A DNA stretch of 17,157 nt from NCBI GenBank assembly GCA_964549735.1, contig CAZJWO010000078.1, forward strand, positions 1-17,157, in the 5' to 3' direction. The position numbers and the translations under genes were made by a program. The notes under the pieces were generated by a model. The model ran no database searches and was not told the origin of the DNA. It saw nothing but the letters and a program-made list of their open reading frames with translations. Numbering within the stretch: position 1 is the stretch's first letter; the number at the start of each line of letters is the position of its first letter. The stretch comes from Glo-17 sp964549735. GTDB taxonomy: Bacteria > Krumholzibacteriota > Krumholzibacteriia > LZORAL124-64-63. Shown here one piece after another: positions 7,988 through 17,157 of this stretch.

Positions 7988-9061
7988 TCAGCGGCGGGCA
8001 TGCAGGAAGAGCAGGCCGGTGGCCGCCGCGTAGACGGCGTTGCCCAGCCAGCCCGCCGCCACGGGAGGCAGGACGCCGTTGTGGCCGAAGGAGCGGCCGA
8101 ACATCATGAGCAGGTAGTAGCCGAAACCGATGAGCAGGGTCGTGCCGAAGCCGGAGGCGATGGTCGTTTTGCGCGGGCCGGAAGCCAAGATGACGCCGAG
8201 GCAGACGACGATGAGGTTGACCAGCGGGAAGGCGAGTTGGAACTGGATGTCGACGTCCATGCTCGTGGGATCGCCGCCGGTCTGCCGCAGCAGGTCGCGG
8301 TGGTCCTGGAGCTGGCGGATCGTCATGTTTTCCGGGCGGACGCGGGTGCGGTACAGGCCGCGCGGCGTGAGCGTCAGCTCGGTCGCGCGCACGGTGTCGA
8401 ACCACTCGCTGCTCTCGACGTCGCCGTCGAATCGGCGGCGGGTGCCCTGCTGCAGGATCCAGTGCTGGCCGTCCCACTGCGCGACCTGCGCATCGAGACG
8501 CTCGGTGACGATCGAGCCCTCCATCGCCATGACCTTCAGGCCGGTCACGGTCTGGGTGGTCGGATCGTACCGGCGGGCGTAGTAGAGGCGGCCGTCCGGT
8601 CCCGTGGCGGCGATCTGCCGGGTCGGGCGCAGGGTCTCCGTCTTCTTGTGGATCTCCACCTCCCAGACCTGCCATTTGCGCAGATTGGCCTCTGGCAGGA
8701 CGTATTCGCGCCAGGCCAGGGAGATGACGGTCAAGAACATGCCGGCGATCACGAGCGGTCGGGCGACGCGCAGCAAGGACAGACCGGCGGCGTAGAACGC
8801 GGTCAGTTCGAGGTAGCGGGCCATCGTTCCGATCGTGAACAGCGTCGCCATCAGGACGGCGATCGGCAGGACCTGGTCGAAGATCCACGCGCCCTTGTAG
8901 AGGTAGTAGCGCAGGGTCATCGAGGCGGTTGCGTTGTTGTCGAGCAGGCTGCCGAGGTGGTTGAAGAGGTCGACGAGGCTGAAGAGGATGAACGAGCCCG
9001 CGAGCGTATAGAACAGGTAGCGCAGGAACGTGCCGAGGATGAAGCGCTCATGGATCTTCAT
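7988..9061 (-). CDS. lptG: LptF/LptG-family permease, probable LptG
   Basis: One of the two inner-membrane permease subunits that, with the LptB ATPase, extract lipopolysaccharide and push it to the LptC-A-DE bridge. The 357-residue protein has the family layout. N-terminal membrane segments lie at about 14-32, 60-80 and 98-118, followed by the conserved WREYVLPEAN (117-126). A periplasmic beta-jellyroll region spans about 125-265, and three C-terminal membrane segments lie at about 275-293, 303-322 and 333-353. Length matches E. coli LptG (about 360). The start is ATG 9061, in a 4-nt ATGA overlap with the upstream lptF stop; longer frames begin inside lptF and are rejected. LptG rather than LptF is chosen because it is second in the pair, as in E. 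coli; the two are paralogous and the names could be swapped. Confidence 0.88.
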   Translation of the reverse strand: MKIHERFILGTFLRYLFYTLAGSFILFSLVDLFNHLGSLLDNNATASMTLRYYLYKGAWIFDQVLPIAVLMATLFTIGTMARYLELTAFYAAGLSLLRVARPLVIAGMFLTVISLAWREYVLPEANLRKWQVWEVEIHKKTETLRPTRQIAATGPDGRLYYARRYDPTTQTVTGLKVMAMEGSIVTERLDAQVAQWDGQHWILQQGTRRRFDGDVESSEWFDTVRATELTLTPRGLYRTRVRPENMTIRQLQDHRDLLRQTGGDPTSMDVDIQFQLAFPLVNLIVVCLGVILASGPRKTTIASGFGTTLLIGFGYYLLMMFGRSFGHNGVLPPVAAGWLGNAVYAAATGLLFLHARR

Positions 9062-10443
9062 GGCCCGTCCGGCCTGCGGCGCTGCCAGCGGGCGGGCAGG
9101 CGCAGCTGCAGGTACGTGGTCTCGCGCACGGCGCGGAAGAAGAGCGGCAGTCCGACCGCCAGCAGTACGACGTTGCCGGCCCACATCGCCGGCACCGGAT
9201 GCAGCAGGCCGCGATCCGCGAGTTTCTCGCCGCCGACCAGGCAGAGATAGTAGATCAGGTAGACCACCATGGCCAGGCCGATCGAGACCCCCCGGCCGCT
9301 GCGGCTGGCGCTGACCGCCATGGGGATGCCGAGCAAGGCGAAGACGACGCAGGCCGCGGGGATGGCCAGTTTCTTGTGGTATTCGACCATGAATTTGTTG
9401 GAGCGGCGGATGTGGCTGTCGGCGACGGTCGCCTGGGCGCGCATCTGGCTCGCGACCTGGTCCACCTTGCGGCGCGTTCCGCTCATGCGGGCGCCGAGCT
9501 CGGCCGCGCCCGCCGCGGCCTGGCGGCGCAACTGGTCGCGCTGATCGGGATCCAGCAGCCGGAACTGCCAGTGCACGACGTCGGCGTTGAGGTTGGCGAC
9601 GTGCTGCCGACTGTCCTGCAGGCGTTCCAGCTGGCGTTGCGAGGCCGCCCTGAGGTCGGTCAGGTTCATCTCGCGGTCGCCCCGCGTCTGGCGCTGCGAA
9701 GGCTGGATCTCGCGCTTCATATCTTGCAGCACGACAAAGCGTTGGCCGAATCGTGTGACCTGATACTTCAACGGCTCGGCGGGGTCGGGCAGCTCATGGA
9801 TCTCGCCGTCGTACAGCTCCAATTGGATGGCGCCGGAGGCGCTGTCGGTGATGATGCGGCCGCGCTCGGCCGTGGTCACGCGCGGGCCGAGCTCGCCCGG
9901 CTTCTCCTTCTCGATGATCGAGATCTCGGAGATCTCGCCGGTGCGGTCGTCCTTGGTCGCGACGTAGATCGTCATCTCCTCGCTGAGGTCCGTGAAGATC
10001 TGCGCGCGGATGTCCAGCATGGGGCGCGAGCGCTTGATGTCCTGCAGCAGGTTGACGAGTTGGTGGTTCGATTCCGGATAGACGTAGTGGTTGAACGCAG
10101 CCAGGCCGATGCCGATCGCGGCCGCGCCCGCGAGCAGCGGGCGCAGCACCGCCCAGAGGCTGATGCCGCTGGCCTTCATGGCCGTGATCTCGTTGTCGCC
10201 TGCCAATTGACCGACGCCCATCAACACAGCGATGAGCACGGACATTGGAACGGATAATGCAAGCGTGAAGCCCAAACTGAGGATCAGGACCTCGGTCGCC
10301 ACCACGAATGGCACCCCCATGCTGATGAACATGTCGACATAACGCGGCAGATTGTCGATCATCAGCAGGAACGTGATCGTGGTGAGCCCGAAGAAGAAAG
10401 GTCCCACCGCCGCCTGTAGTAAGTGTTTGTCCAGCAAGCGCAT
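9058..10443 (-). CDS. lptF: LptF/LptG-family permease, probable LptF with a coiled-coil insertion
   Basis: Partner permease subunit of the lipopolysaccharide exporter LptB2FG in the inner membrane. The 461-residue protein has membrane segments at about 12-30, 50-80 and 98-120. They are followed by the periplasmic jellyroll (about 140-240) and C-terminal membrane segments at about 358-378, 386-405 and 418-438. Family motifs include GDNEITAMKASGIS (82-95), FNHYVYPESN (117-126) and YHKKLAIPAACVVFALLGIP (355-374). It is about 95 residues longer than E. coli LptF. The excess is a charged, Gln/Arg-rich, likely coiled-coil stretch (about 255-350) between the jellyroll and the fourth membrane segment. 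ATG 10443 is the only reasonable start, although no strong ribosome site precedes it. The gene diverges from sprA across 241 nt and is cotranslated with lptG. Confidence 0.9.
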   Translation of the reverse strand: MRLLDKHLLQAAVGPFFFGLTTITFLLMIDNLPRYVDMFISMGVPFVVATEVLILSLGFTLALSVPMSVLIAVLMGVGQLAGDNEITAMKASGISLWAVLRPLLAGAAAIGIGLAAFNHYVYPESNHQLVNLLQDIKRSRPMLDIRAQIFTDLSEEMTIYVATKDDRTGEISEISIIEKEKPGELGPRVTTAERGRIITDSASGAIQLELYDGEIHELPDPAEPLKYQVTRFGQRFVVLQDMKREIQPSQRQTRGDREMNLTDLRAASQRQLERLQDSRQHVANLNADVVHWQFRLLDPDQRDQLRRQAAAGAAELGARMSGTRRKVDQVASQMRAQATVADSHIRRSNKFMVEYHKKLAIPAACVVFALLGIPMAVSASRSGRGVSIGLAMVVYLIYYLCLVGGEKLADRGLLHPVPAMWAGNVVLLAVGLPLFFRAVRETTYLQLRLPARWQRRRPDGP

Positions 10444-10684
10444 CTGCGGATCCGATCTGGCTCGCCCGACGGAGCGGGTCTATCATCGGCGGCCGGCCGG
10501 CGGCCTGCTCGCCGGTCGCCCGCGGCGGCGGCGATCCGGCAGCGGACGGGCCGTGCGGCGCCGGGCGCGGCACCGCCGGCCGTCCGGTCCGGTGGGCACG
10601 GCGACCTCTGGAAGAGACGGCGTCCGCCGGGCCGGTCGCGGCCTGCGGCGTCCATGGTAGCGTATCGACGAGGAGTGTCGAGGG
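10444..10684. other. Divergent intergenic region between lptF and sprA
   Basis: These 241 nt must hold the promoters for both lptF (minus) and sprA (plus). The sequence is extremely GC-rich, with alternating GGC/CCG blocks and short inverted repeats (for example GGCCGGCCGGCGGCC near 10490-10505). I see no convincing -35/-10 pair in either direction. AGGAG at 10671-10675 is a plausible ribosome site for the sprA TTG start, with 9-nt spacing. Frames crossing the region are shadows of GC bias. Confidence 0.5.
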
Positions 10685-13600
10685 TTGACCGCGCGCCGGA
10701 GGCCGACCACTTGCCGCGCCAGCAGCCGCCGCCGACTCGGCGGGGGCGCTGGCGCGGAGGCCTTGTTCGCGGTCATGCTCGTCTCCTGGCTGGCCGGCGG
10801 CGCGCCGCCGGCCGCGGCCTCGCCGGAATATCCCGGCCCGTTGCTCTACGGCCTGGACCCGGCGCTGCGCACGACCCGCGATCCGCGCTTGCTCGGCGTC
10901 GAGCGGCTCGTCATGCGCGAGCGCCTGCTCGCCCAGGGCGTCGACCCGCTGCGGCAGGCTCGTCGCCCCGGCCTCGATACCGCGATCCAGGCGCACATGA
11001 TCAGGCGCGCAGGACTCGATCTCAACCGGGAATCCGCGGTGGTCGAAGCCAACGGCTTCACCGGCGTCTACACGGTCGTCAGATACCCGGACTGGTTCTT
11101 TCTGTTCCCGTCCATGCGGCGGCTGCCTGGTGGCTTCAGCTACTACCCGCCGCGCCCCGTGGACGCGCCGGAAGTCGAACTCTTCCTCGACGATCTGGAC
11201 ACCGGATTGACGCGCCAATGGGCGGTGATGACGATCCTGCGCCGCCAATCGGCCATGGACGTCGCGGGCGGCGGGCGGAGGGCGGACAGCGACCGAGGCC
11301 TGATCAATCTGACGATCCCGATCAAGCTGCCCCGCACCCTGGAGATGATCATCGGCCGCGGCGAGAAGACGCAGATCCGGATCACCGGCCGCGAGAGCAT
11401 CCGCATCACCGGCGAGACGACCCGCAGCAACCAGTTCCGGCCCAACGAATTCCAGCAGAAGCAGAGCTGGTTTCCGGATCTGAACATGGAGCAGCAGCTG
11501 ATGGTGAATCTCTCCGGCCAGATCGGAGAGAAGATCTTCATCGAGGTCGATCACAACAGCGAGGCTTTCGGTCCCGAGGCGACCAAGATCAAGCTGAGCT
11601 ACGTCGGCGACGAGGATGATATCATCCGCAGCATCGAGACGGGCGACGTGGGTTTGACGCTCTCCGGCGGGCAGCTGCTGGGCTATAGCTCCAACCAGTC
11701 GGGGCTGTTCGGCATCAAGGTCACCGGCCAACTCGGTCCGGCGGAATTCGCGGTCGTCGCCTCCAAGCAGAAATCGGAGTCCGATTCGAAGTCGTTCAAC
11801 AGCCGCGGCGGCGAGGTGACCGAGCACATCATCCCGTCGTGGAACTACCTCAATAACCGCTTCTTCCGGCTCGACCTGCCGCAACTGGTCAACGACGCGC
11901 ACGTGCGCCTCGGCTACCGGCACCCGGACCGGCCGGGACGCGTCGCCGGCGAGGTGATCGATGCCACGTCGGTGCGCGCCTACCGGCTGCTCGGCGGCGT
12001 CACGCCGCAGCCGGGCGACGTACAGTACGTCGCGGCGGCCATCGACTCCAGCGGGCGCTGGGAGCCGGGGGTCATCGACGCGATCCCGCTGGAGCACTGG
12101 GAGCAGGCCTGGGTATGGCGTCCGGTCACGTTCACGTTCCTGCGCGACGTCAACGACAACATCGTCGCCATCGATCTGCGCCAGCAGCTGCTGCCGGACG
12201 AGGTGCTGGCCGTGACCTACGAGGTCGTCAACAGCCAGAGCCAGCAGCGCATCAAGATCGGTGAGGATCCCAACCGCGGCGACTCGCGGGGTCTGCAGAT
12301 CGGCGACCAGAGCTACTACCGCATGAAGCTGCTCAAGCCGTCGCAGCGCGACTACTATACGTTCCAATACGTGCTGCGTAACATCTACCCCCTCGGCGGC
12401 ACGAACATCGACACCGAGAGCTTCGCCCTGCGCATCGAGACCAGCAGCCTCGTCGACAATCCCGACTACCATGACACCGCGCTGACCTACCTGCAGGTAT
12501 TCGGCCTGGACCGGGAGAACGCCCAGGGCGTGCAGGGCGGCGACGATGTGGTCGACAAGCACCGTACGGTGATCTTCGATCTGGACAACGGCCTGCTGCG
12601 TTTCCCGCTCGATTTCCCGTTCCCCTTCGCGGCGGACGAAGAGGCCTACCGCGCGTACGCGAACTACGCGCGGCCGAACGACGCGTGGACCTGGACGGAC
12701 ACGCGGCTGGCGCGAGACCGCACGCCGGAGATCTACTCCTGGCAGACCCTGCCCAGCGACTACCAGAACTATGGCAAATTCCGCATCGTCGCGGTCCACG
12801 CCGCGGCCAGCAGCGTCATCAACCTCGGCGTCTCCAACATCGAACAGGGTTCGGTGACCGTGACGCTCGATGGCCAGACGCTGGTCAACGAGGTCGACTA
12901 CACGGTCGACTACCTCTTCGGCACGATCGAGCTGAAGGGCGAGGCGGCCGGCCGGCTGACGCCGGACAGCAACATCCAGGTCAACTACCAGTACGCGCCG
13001 TTCTTCGGCGGCGGCCAGAGCAGCTTGCTCGGCTTCAACCTCGGCTACGATCTCGGGCGCGATAGCAAGCTGAACACGACCTGGCTCTACGAATCGAACA
13101 GCATCGTCGGGCACAAGGCCAAGCTCGGCGAGGAGCCGAGCCGCACGCTGGTCGGCAATCTGAACCTGAACCACACCTTCCGCTCGAACTTCTTGACCGA
13201 TCTCATCAACGTGCTGGCGCGCGGCCGGCGCGAACGCGAAAGCACGCTCGTCGTCAGCGGCGAGACCGCCGTCTCGATTCCCAATCCCAACACCAAGGAC
13301 AAGGCCTACCTGGAGGATTTCGAAGGCGCCGCCAGCACGGTCCTCGTCACACTGGGCCGCCTCGGCTGGTATCCGGCCAGCCTGCCGGTCCAGCCGGTCA
13401 TCGGCGCTGCTGGCGACCTGGGCCAGCTGCCGCGGCACGAGGCTCGCGTCGGCGACATCCGCTGGTACGCGCCGGAGACGCGGGTGCTGCGCCGGTGGCT
13501 CAATCCGGAGCTGGTCGGACAGGAGCGCGACGAGACCCAGCCGGCCCTGACGCTGTACATGCGCCAGGAAGGAGGCTGGCAGACCGAGAACTGGGGCGGC

Positions 13601-16600
13601 ATCATGCGCGGCCTGAGCCGCACCGGACTGGATCTCAGCAAGTCGCAGTTCATCGAGTTCTGGGTCAACGATTGGCAGCAGGATCCGACCCGCCGCCGCG
13701 GGCGCCTGCACGTCGACTTCGGTCTGCTCAGCGAGGATTTCGTCTGGGAGAACGCCGACGGCGAGATCGAGTTCGGGACCTGGCAGCGGGAAGACATCAA
13801 CCAGGACGGCATCTTCAACGCCAGCGTCGAGGATGTCGGTCTCGACGCGGTCGTCCGCGGCCAGACGGTGGCGCGCCCCGGCCGTGCCTTCAGCGTCGAA
13901 CGCAACGTCGCCGGCTACCCGGGGATCTACCCGTTCATCAACAACACCGCCGGCAACAACTACGAGGACAGCGAGGACCTCGACGGCAACACGCGCTTCG
14001 ACCTGCAGAACGGGTACTTCACGATCACGATCGATCTGCGCGAGACCCAGCCCCTGGTGGACGTGGCGGTCGACCATCCGGACGCCTCGCTCGAGGGCAC
14101 GGCCTGGCGCAAGTATCGCATCCGCATGAGCGACGTGCTGCCGATCAACGAGTCCGCCATCGCCGACATCGCCGCGGTGCGCCACATGCGCATCTGGTAC
14201 GAAGAACCCGAGATGGGCCTGCCGCAGGGCGACGATCCCGCGGCGCGCACCCTGCAGTTCTCCGAAATGTCGTTCCTGGGCAGCCGTTGGGAACGCCAGG
14301 GGATCCGCCGCGTCGACACCCAGGCGATCGTCGCGCCGTCGGAGCTGGGTCCCGACGAGCGGTTCTTCATCGGCGAGATCAACAACAAGGACAATCCGGA
14401 CTACGCGCCGCCGTTCCCGATCCGCACGCAGAACAGCATACCGGAGAAGGAATCGTCGCTGATCCTGGACGTCCAGAATCTCAGCCCCGACCATCTGGTG
14501 CGGATCGGACGCCAGGTGTCGGCCCAGGGGGACGACTACACGCGCTACAATCGCGTCGCCTGGTGGTGGCATTGCGAGGATGGGGACATCGCCGACGCCG
14601 ATCTCTTCTACCGCTTCGGCGCCGACACGACCAACTATTACGAGGTCAACCTCAAGTTCGACGAGACCCCGCACGGGGACGGCTGGCGGCGGGTCAGTCT
14701 CGACCTCGCGGAGCTGTCCAACCTCAAGAACCTGCCGCCGGACTCCGCGGGCGTCATCCTGGGTCAGATCGCCGATTCCGAAGACGGCCTGATCTACCGC
14801 GCGCGGGTCGTCGGCCGGCCGGATCTGCGCCGCATCACCCGCTTCTATCTCGGCCTGGCCAACAACACCGGACGCACGATCAGCGGCCAGATCCGCGTCA
14901 ACGACATCGTCCTGTCCGGCGCGAAGCGCGACATCGGCCTGGCCAACAGCGTCGGCTTGCGCCTCAATCTGGCGGACGCGCTGCGCGTCGACTTCGATTG
15001 GCGCCGGCGCGACGCCGAATTCCACGGCTTGAACGCGGCGGCAGGCCAGGGCGCGCTCACCGAGGACTGGAGCTTCGCCACGAATTTCCGCCTCGACGAT
15101 TTCGTGCCGTTGGCCGGTTTCCAGATCCCGATCAGCGTCAGCCGTCGCGAATCGACGAGCCGTCCGAAATACGAGGTCAACAGCGACATCGAGATCCTGG
15201 ACCCGGATCGGCGCAACCTCTACACGAGCATCGACACCCGCGAGAGCTTCTCGGCGCGTCTCAGCCGGCGCCGCAGCGCGGCCGCCCTGCCTCGCTATCT
15301 GCTGGATCCCTGGAACGTCCAGTTCTCCGGCAGCACCACCAGCCGCAACAATCCGACGGAGGTCTCCGACCAGACCTCGCTGCAGGGGTCGGTCAGCTAC
15401 AACCTGCAGCTCACCGGCCAGACGACGCTCCGCAACGTGCCGCTGCTGGGCGAGGTCCCGCTGCTGAGCGCCGTCGCGGTGTTGCCGAACCGCTTCGAAG
15501 GGTCGGCCAGCTTCACGAGCACGGACGGCACGCGGTACCGCAAGGATCTCGACGGCACCATCTTCGCGCCGACCCAGACGAGGAGCAAGCCGGGCCTGCT
15601 GTCGGGGAGCATGGAATACCGGCCGCTGCCGGTCGTCACGGCGAACTACCGCAATCGCTCCGAACGCGATCTGCTGCGCCGGCACGAAGTCGGTGGGATC
15701 AATATCGGCGAGCAGAACCGGTTCTCGCAGGATCTGACGCTGAACTTCATCGTGCCGCGCGCCACCTCCTTGCCGTCGTCGAGCGTCTTCGCCCCGCTGC
15801 GGCGAGGTCTGCGCGCGCTCAACGAGCTGCGGCCGACGCTCACCTTCCAGGGGTCGTTCACGGACGACCACGGACCGGGCGTCGCGCAGCCCGGCGACCC
15901 GCCGCAGGTCAAGAGCATCGCCAACAGCGCGGACTGGCAAGTGCGCGCGCAGTTCCCGCTGGGCAAGATCGTCACCGACCTGGTGCCCCAACAACGTGGG
16001 ACCGCGCAGGAGCAGCAGCGTCTCATCGAGGAGCAGCAGCGGCTCCAGCAGCAGCAGCGGCGCGACTCCGTCCAGCAGTTCGACCCCGCGGAGATCGAGG
16101 GCTGGCAGGAGATGACGCCCGATCAGCGCCAACAGGCCGAGCAGGAGTGGCTGCTGCGGCAGGCCGAGGAGCGCCTGCGGGAGGAAGGCACGGCGCCCGC
16201 GACCGCCGCGCCGGGCGAGGGATTCACTCCGCGCAGCCTCGTCGAGCCGCTGCTGTCGGTCCTGCGCCAGGTCGAACCCATCGCCTTCAGCCTGACGCGC
16301 GGACGCACGAGCGGATTCGGCCGCTACACGGGCACCGGTCCGGGTCTGGCCTATCGGCTCGGCTTCGACACCGAACCGCAGATCCCGGATTCGCTTTTCG
16401 CGACGCTCCGCTTCACCGAGAGCGAGAAGCTCGACCTTTCGACCAAGACGCGCGTCACCCGGGATATCGCTCTGGACGTCAAGTACGGGCTGACCCGCAG
16501 CATGCAGCAGACGCTGGACAGCCAGACGTGGAACTACAATCAGGATTGGCCGGATCTGCGCCTGTCCATCACGGGTCTGCAGAAGCTCGGCCTCTTCGGC

Positions 16601-17103
16601 GGCGATCCGCGAGACGCCACCGCGGGCTGGTTTCGCAACTCGACCTTCGACGTCTCCTACCGGCACAGCAAGAACGTGCCGAACTACACGGAGACGTTCT
16701 ACAATCCCCGGCGCAGCATGACCGTGGCGCCGCGCTGGGGCATGACCTTCCAGAGCGGGATGTCGCTCAACCTCAACGGCAGCCTGAGCACCGAGAATCA
16801 GGTCGCCAGCGGCGTCATCACCGATACGCGGCGCTTCCAGGCAGGCATCCAGCTGCAGCACGAGTTCCAGGCCCAGGCGCTGCTGGCGAGGCTCGGCCTG
16901 TACCGGCCCGGCCAGCCGGCTAACCTCAACATGACCGTCGATCTGCGCTTCTCCCGCAACACGACCGACCGCGAGGTGCCGGGCGCGACCTACCCGCAGG
17001 CCCAGCAAGGCACGCAGAGCCTGACCCTGCAGCCGCGCTTCAGCTACAACATCAATCGGAACCTGTCGGGGGCGTTCAGCTTCAACTTCAGCCAGAATCG
17101 GAA
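10685..17103 (+). CDS. sprA: SprA-family outer-membrane protein (gliding/type IX secretion), 3' partial
   Basis: SprA (Sov) forms the giant outer-membrane beta-barrel through which type IX secretion substrates leave the cell. About 2,139 residues are visible. After a probable signal peptide (hydrophobic ALFAVMLVSWLAGG at 26-39, cleavage near 45) come SprA-like segments: INLTIPIKLPRTLEMIIGRG (about 206-225), VNLSGQIGEKIFIEVDHNSE (about 273-292) and IRSIETGDVGLTLSGG (about 314-329). An FEGAAST motif lies near 879 and DLDGNTRFDLQNGYF near 1098-1112. DERFFIGEINNKDNPDYAPP lies near 1224-1243, and a second SprA-type domain covers about 1415-1515. Alternating beta-barrel strands continue to the end. 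A Gln-rich insertion lies near 1772-1838. The TTG start with AGGAG 9 nt upstream is the best available but uncertain. Coding is cut at 17103 by adapter; the final DRKSVV-stop in the contig is adapter-derived. Homologues are about 2,300-2,500 residues, so the missing part is probably a few hundred residues. Confidence 0.9.
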
Positions 17104-17157
17104 AGATCGGAAGAGCGTCGTGTAGGGAAAGAGTGTAGGTTAGGGGGGAGGTGGGGG
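17104..17157. other. Illumina adapter and read tail at the 3' contig end (not genomic)
   Basis: Positions 17104-17136 are the exact reverse complement of the adapter at 19-51, beginning AGATCGGAAGAGCGTCG. The last 20 or so bases are G-rich low-complexity tail, mirroring the C-rich tail at the 5' end. The in-frame TAG at 17123-17125 lies inside adapter, so it must not be taken as the stop codon of the SprA gene. Confidence 0.98.

Noticed and set aside
7959..7997. Possible terminator after lptG: 6-bp stem CCGCCG/CGGCGG (7979-7984 with 7992-7997) followed on the minus strand by a short T-run
   Set aside because: The T-run is only four bases and lies 16 nt past the stem, and the stem overlaps the end of lptG. 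Not a convincing intrinsic terminator.
10490..10580. GC-rich inverted repeats upstream of sprA, considered as a structured RNA or riboswitch
   Set aside because: The GGCCGG-type repeats are short and expected by chance at this GC content. No conserved riboswitch core was recognised.
10685..10760. Twin-arginine signal at the SprA N-terminus
   Set aside because: Arg clusters are present, but the conserved pattern after the Arg pair (Phe-Leu-Lys type) is absent and the cargo is an outer-membrane barrel, normally Sec-exported.
13495..16923. Plus-strand frame of 1,142 codons inside sprA
   Set aside because: A second-frame shadow of sprA with Arg/Pro/Gly-rich composition. The SprA frame carries the family motifs.
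9794..17008. Minus-strand open frame of 2,404 codons spanning sprA and part of lptF
   Set aside because: It is in exact antisense codon register with sprA and composed of Arg/Ala/Gly/Val/Asp-rich sequence with no recognisable domain. It is open only because sprA lacks TTA, CTA and TCA codons.

Overview
The window is one GC-rich assembled fragment (contig) of bacterial chromosome, and both ends carry Illumina sequencing adapter. Genuine genomic sequence runs from about 52 to 17103. Everything outside that is adapter plus low-complexity read tail, so the first gene (5' end) and the last gene (3' end) are truncated by the assembly and not by biology. The organism looks like an uncultured Gram-negative (diderm) bacterium. 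It encodes LptF/LptG (lipopolysaccharide export), a lipobox lipoprotein, and a giant SprA-family outer-membrane protein of the type IX secretion/gliding system. SprA is characteristic of Bacteroidetes and relatives, but the very high GC, the bifunctional PGI/PMI and the complete mannose-family PTS suggest a GC-rich FCB-type lineage (for example Krumholzibacteria-, Eisenbacteria-, Latescibacteria- or Gemmatimonadetes-like). This placement is inference; no 16S or marker search was possible.

Layout. (1) 54-6669, plus strand: a tight seven-gene cluster that reads as one operon: PTS mannose-family EIIC (partial), EIID, HPr, Enzyme I, bifunctional phosphoglucose/phosphomannose isomerase, a RmlA-type sugar-nucleotide pyrophosphorylase, and MetK. 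Gaps are 15, 38, 1, -4, 15 and -4 nt. It joins PEP-driven sugar uptake to interconversion of mannose-6-P, glucose-6-P and fructose-6-P, then to NDP-sugar synthesis; S-adenosylmethionine synthetase is translationally coupled at the end. (2) 6687-6720: a short 12-bp tandem repeat at the convergent junction, which repeats the last codons and stop of the opposing gene. (3) 6708-10443, minus strand: lptF and lptG with a 4-nt overlap, then 164 nt later an unrecognised PKD-domain lipoprotein that may have its own promoter. (4) 10444-10684: a divergent intergenic region. (5) 10685-17103, plus strand: a SprA-family gene of more than 2,130 codons, running off the contig.

No tRNA, rRNA, CRISPR array, transposon or prophage gene was seen. 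The very long reading frames on opposite strands, including one of about 7.2 kb antisense to sprA, are shadows caused by near-absence of TTA, CTA and TCA codons. I found no clearly undescribed molecular system. The observations most worth following up are the PTS-PGI/PMI-nucleotidyltransferase-MetK operon, the SprA homologue with a glutamine-rich insertion, the coiled-coil insertion in LptF, and the unclassified PKD lipoprotein.
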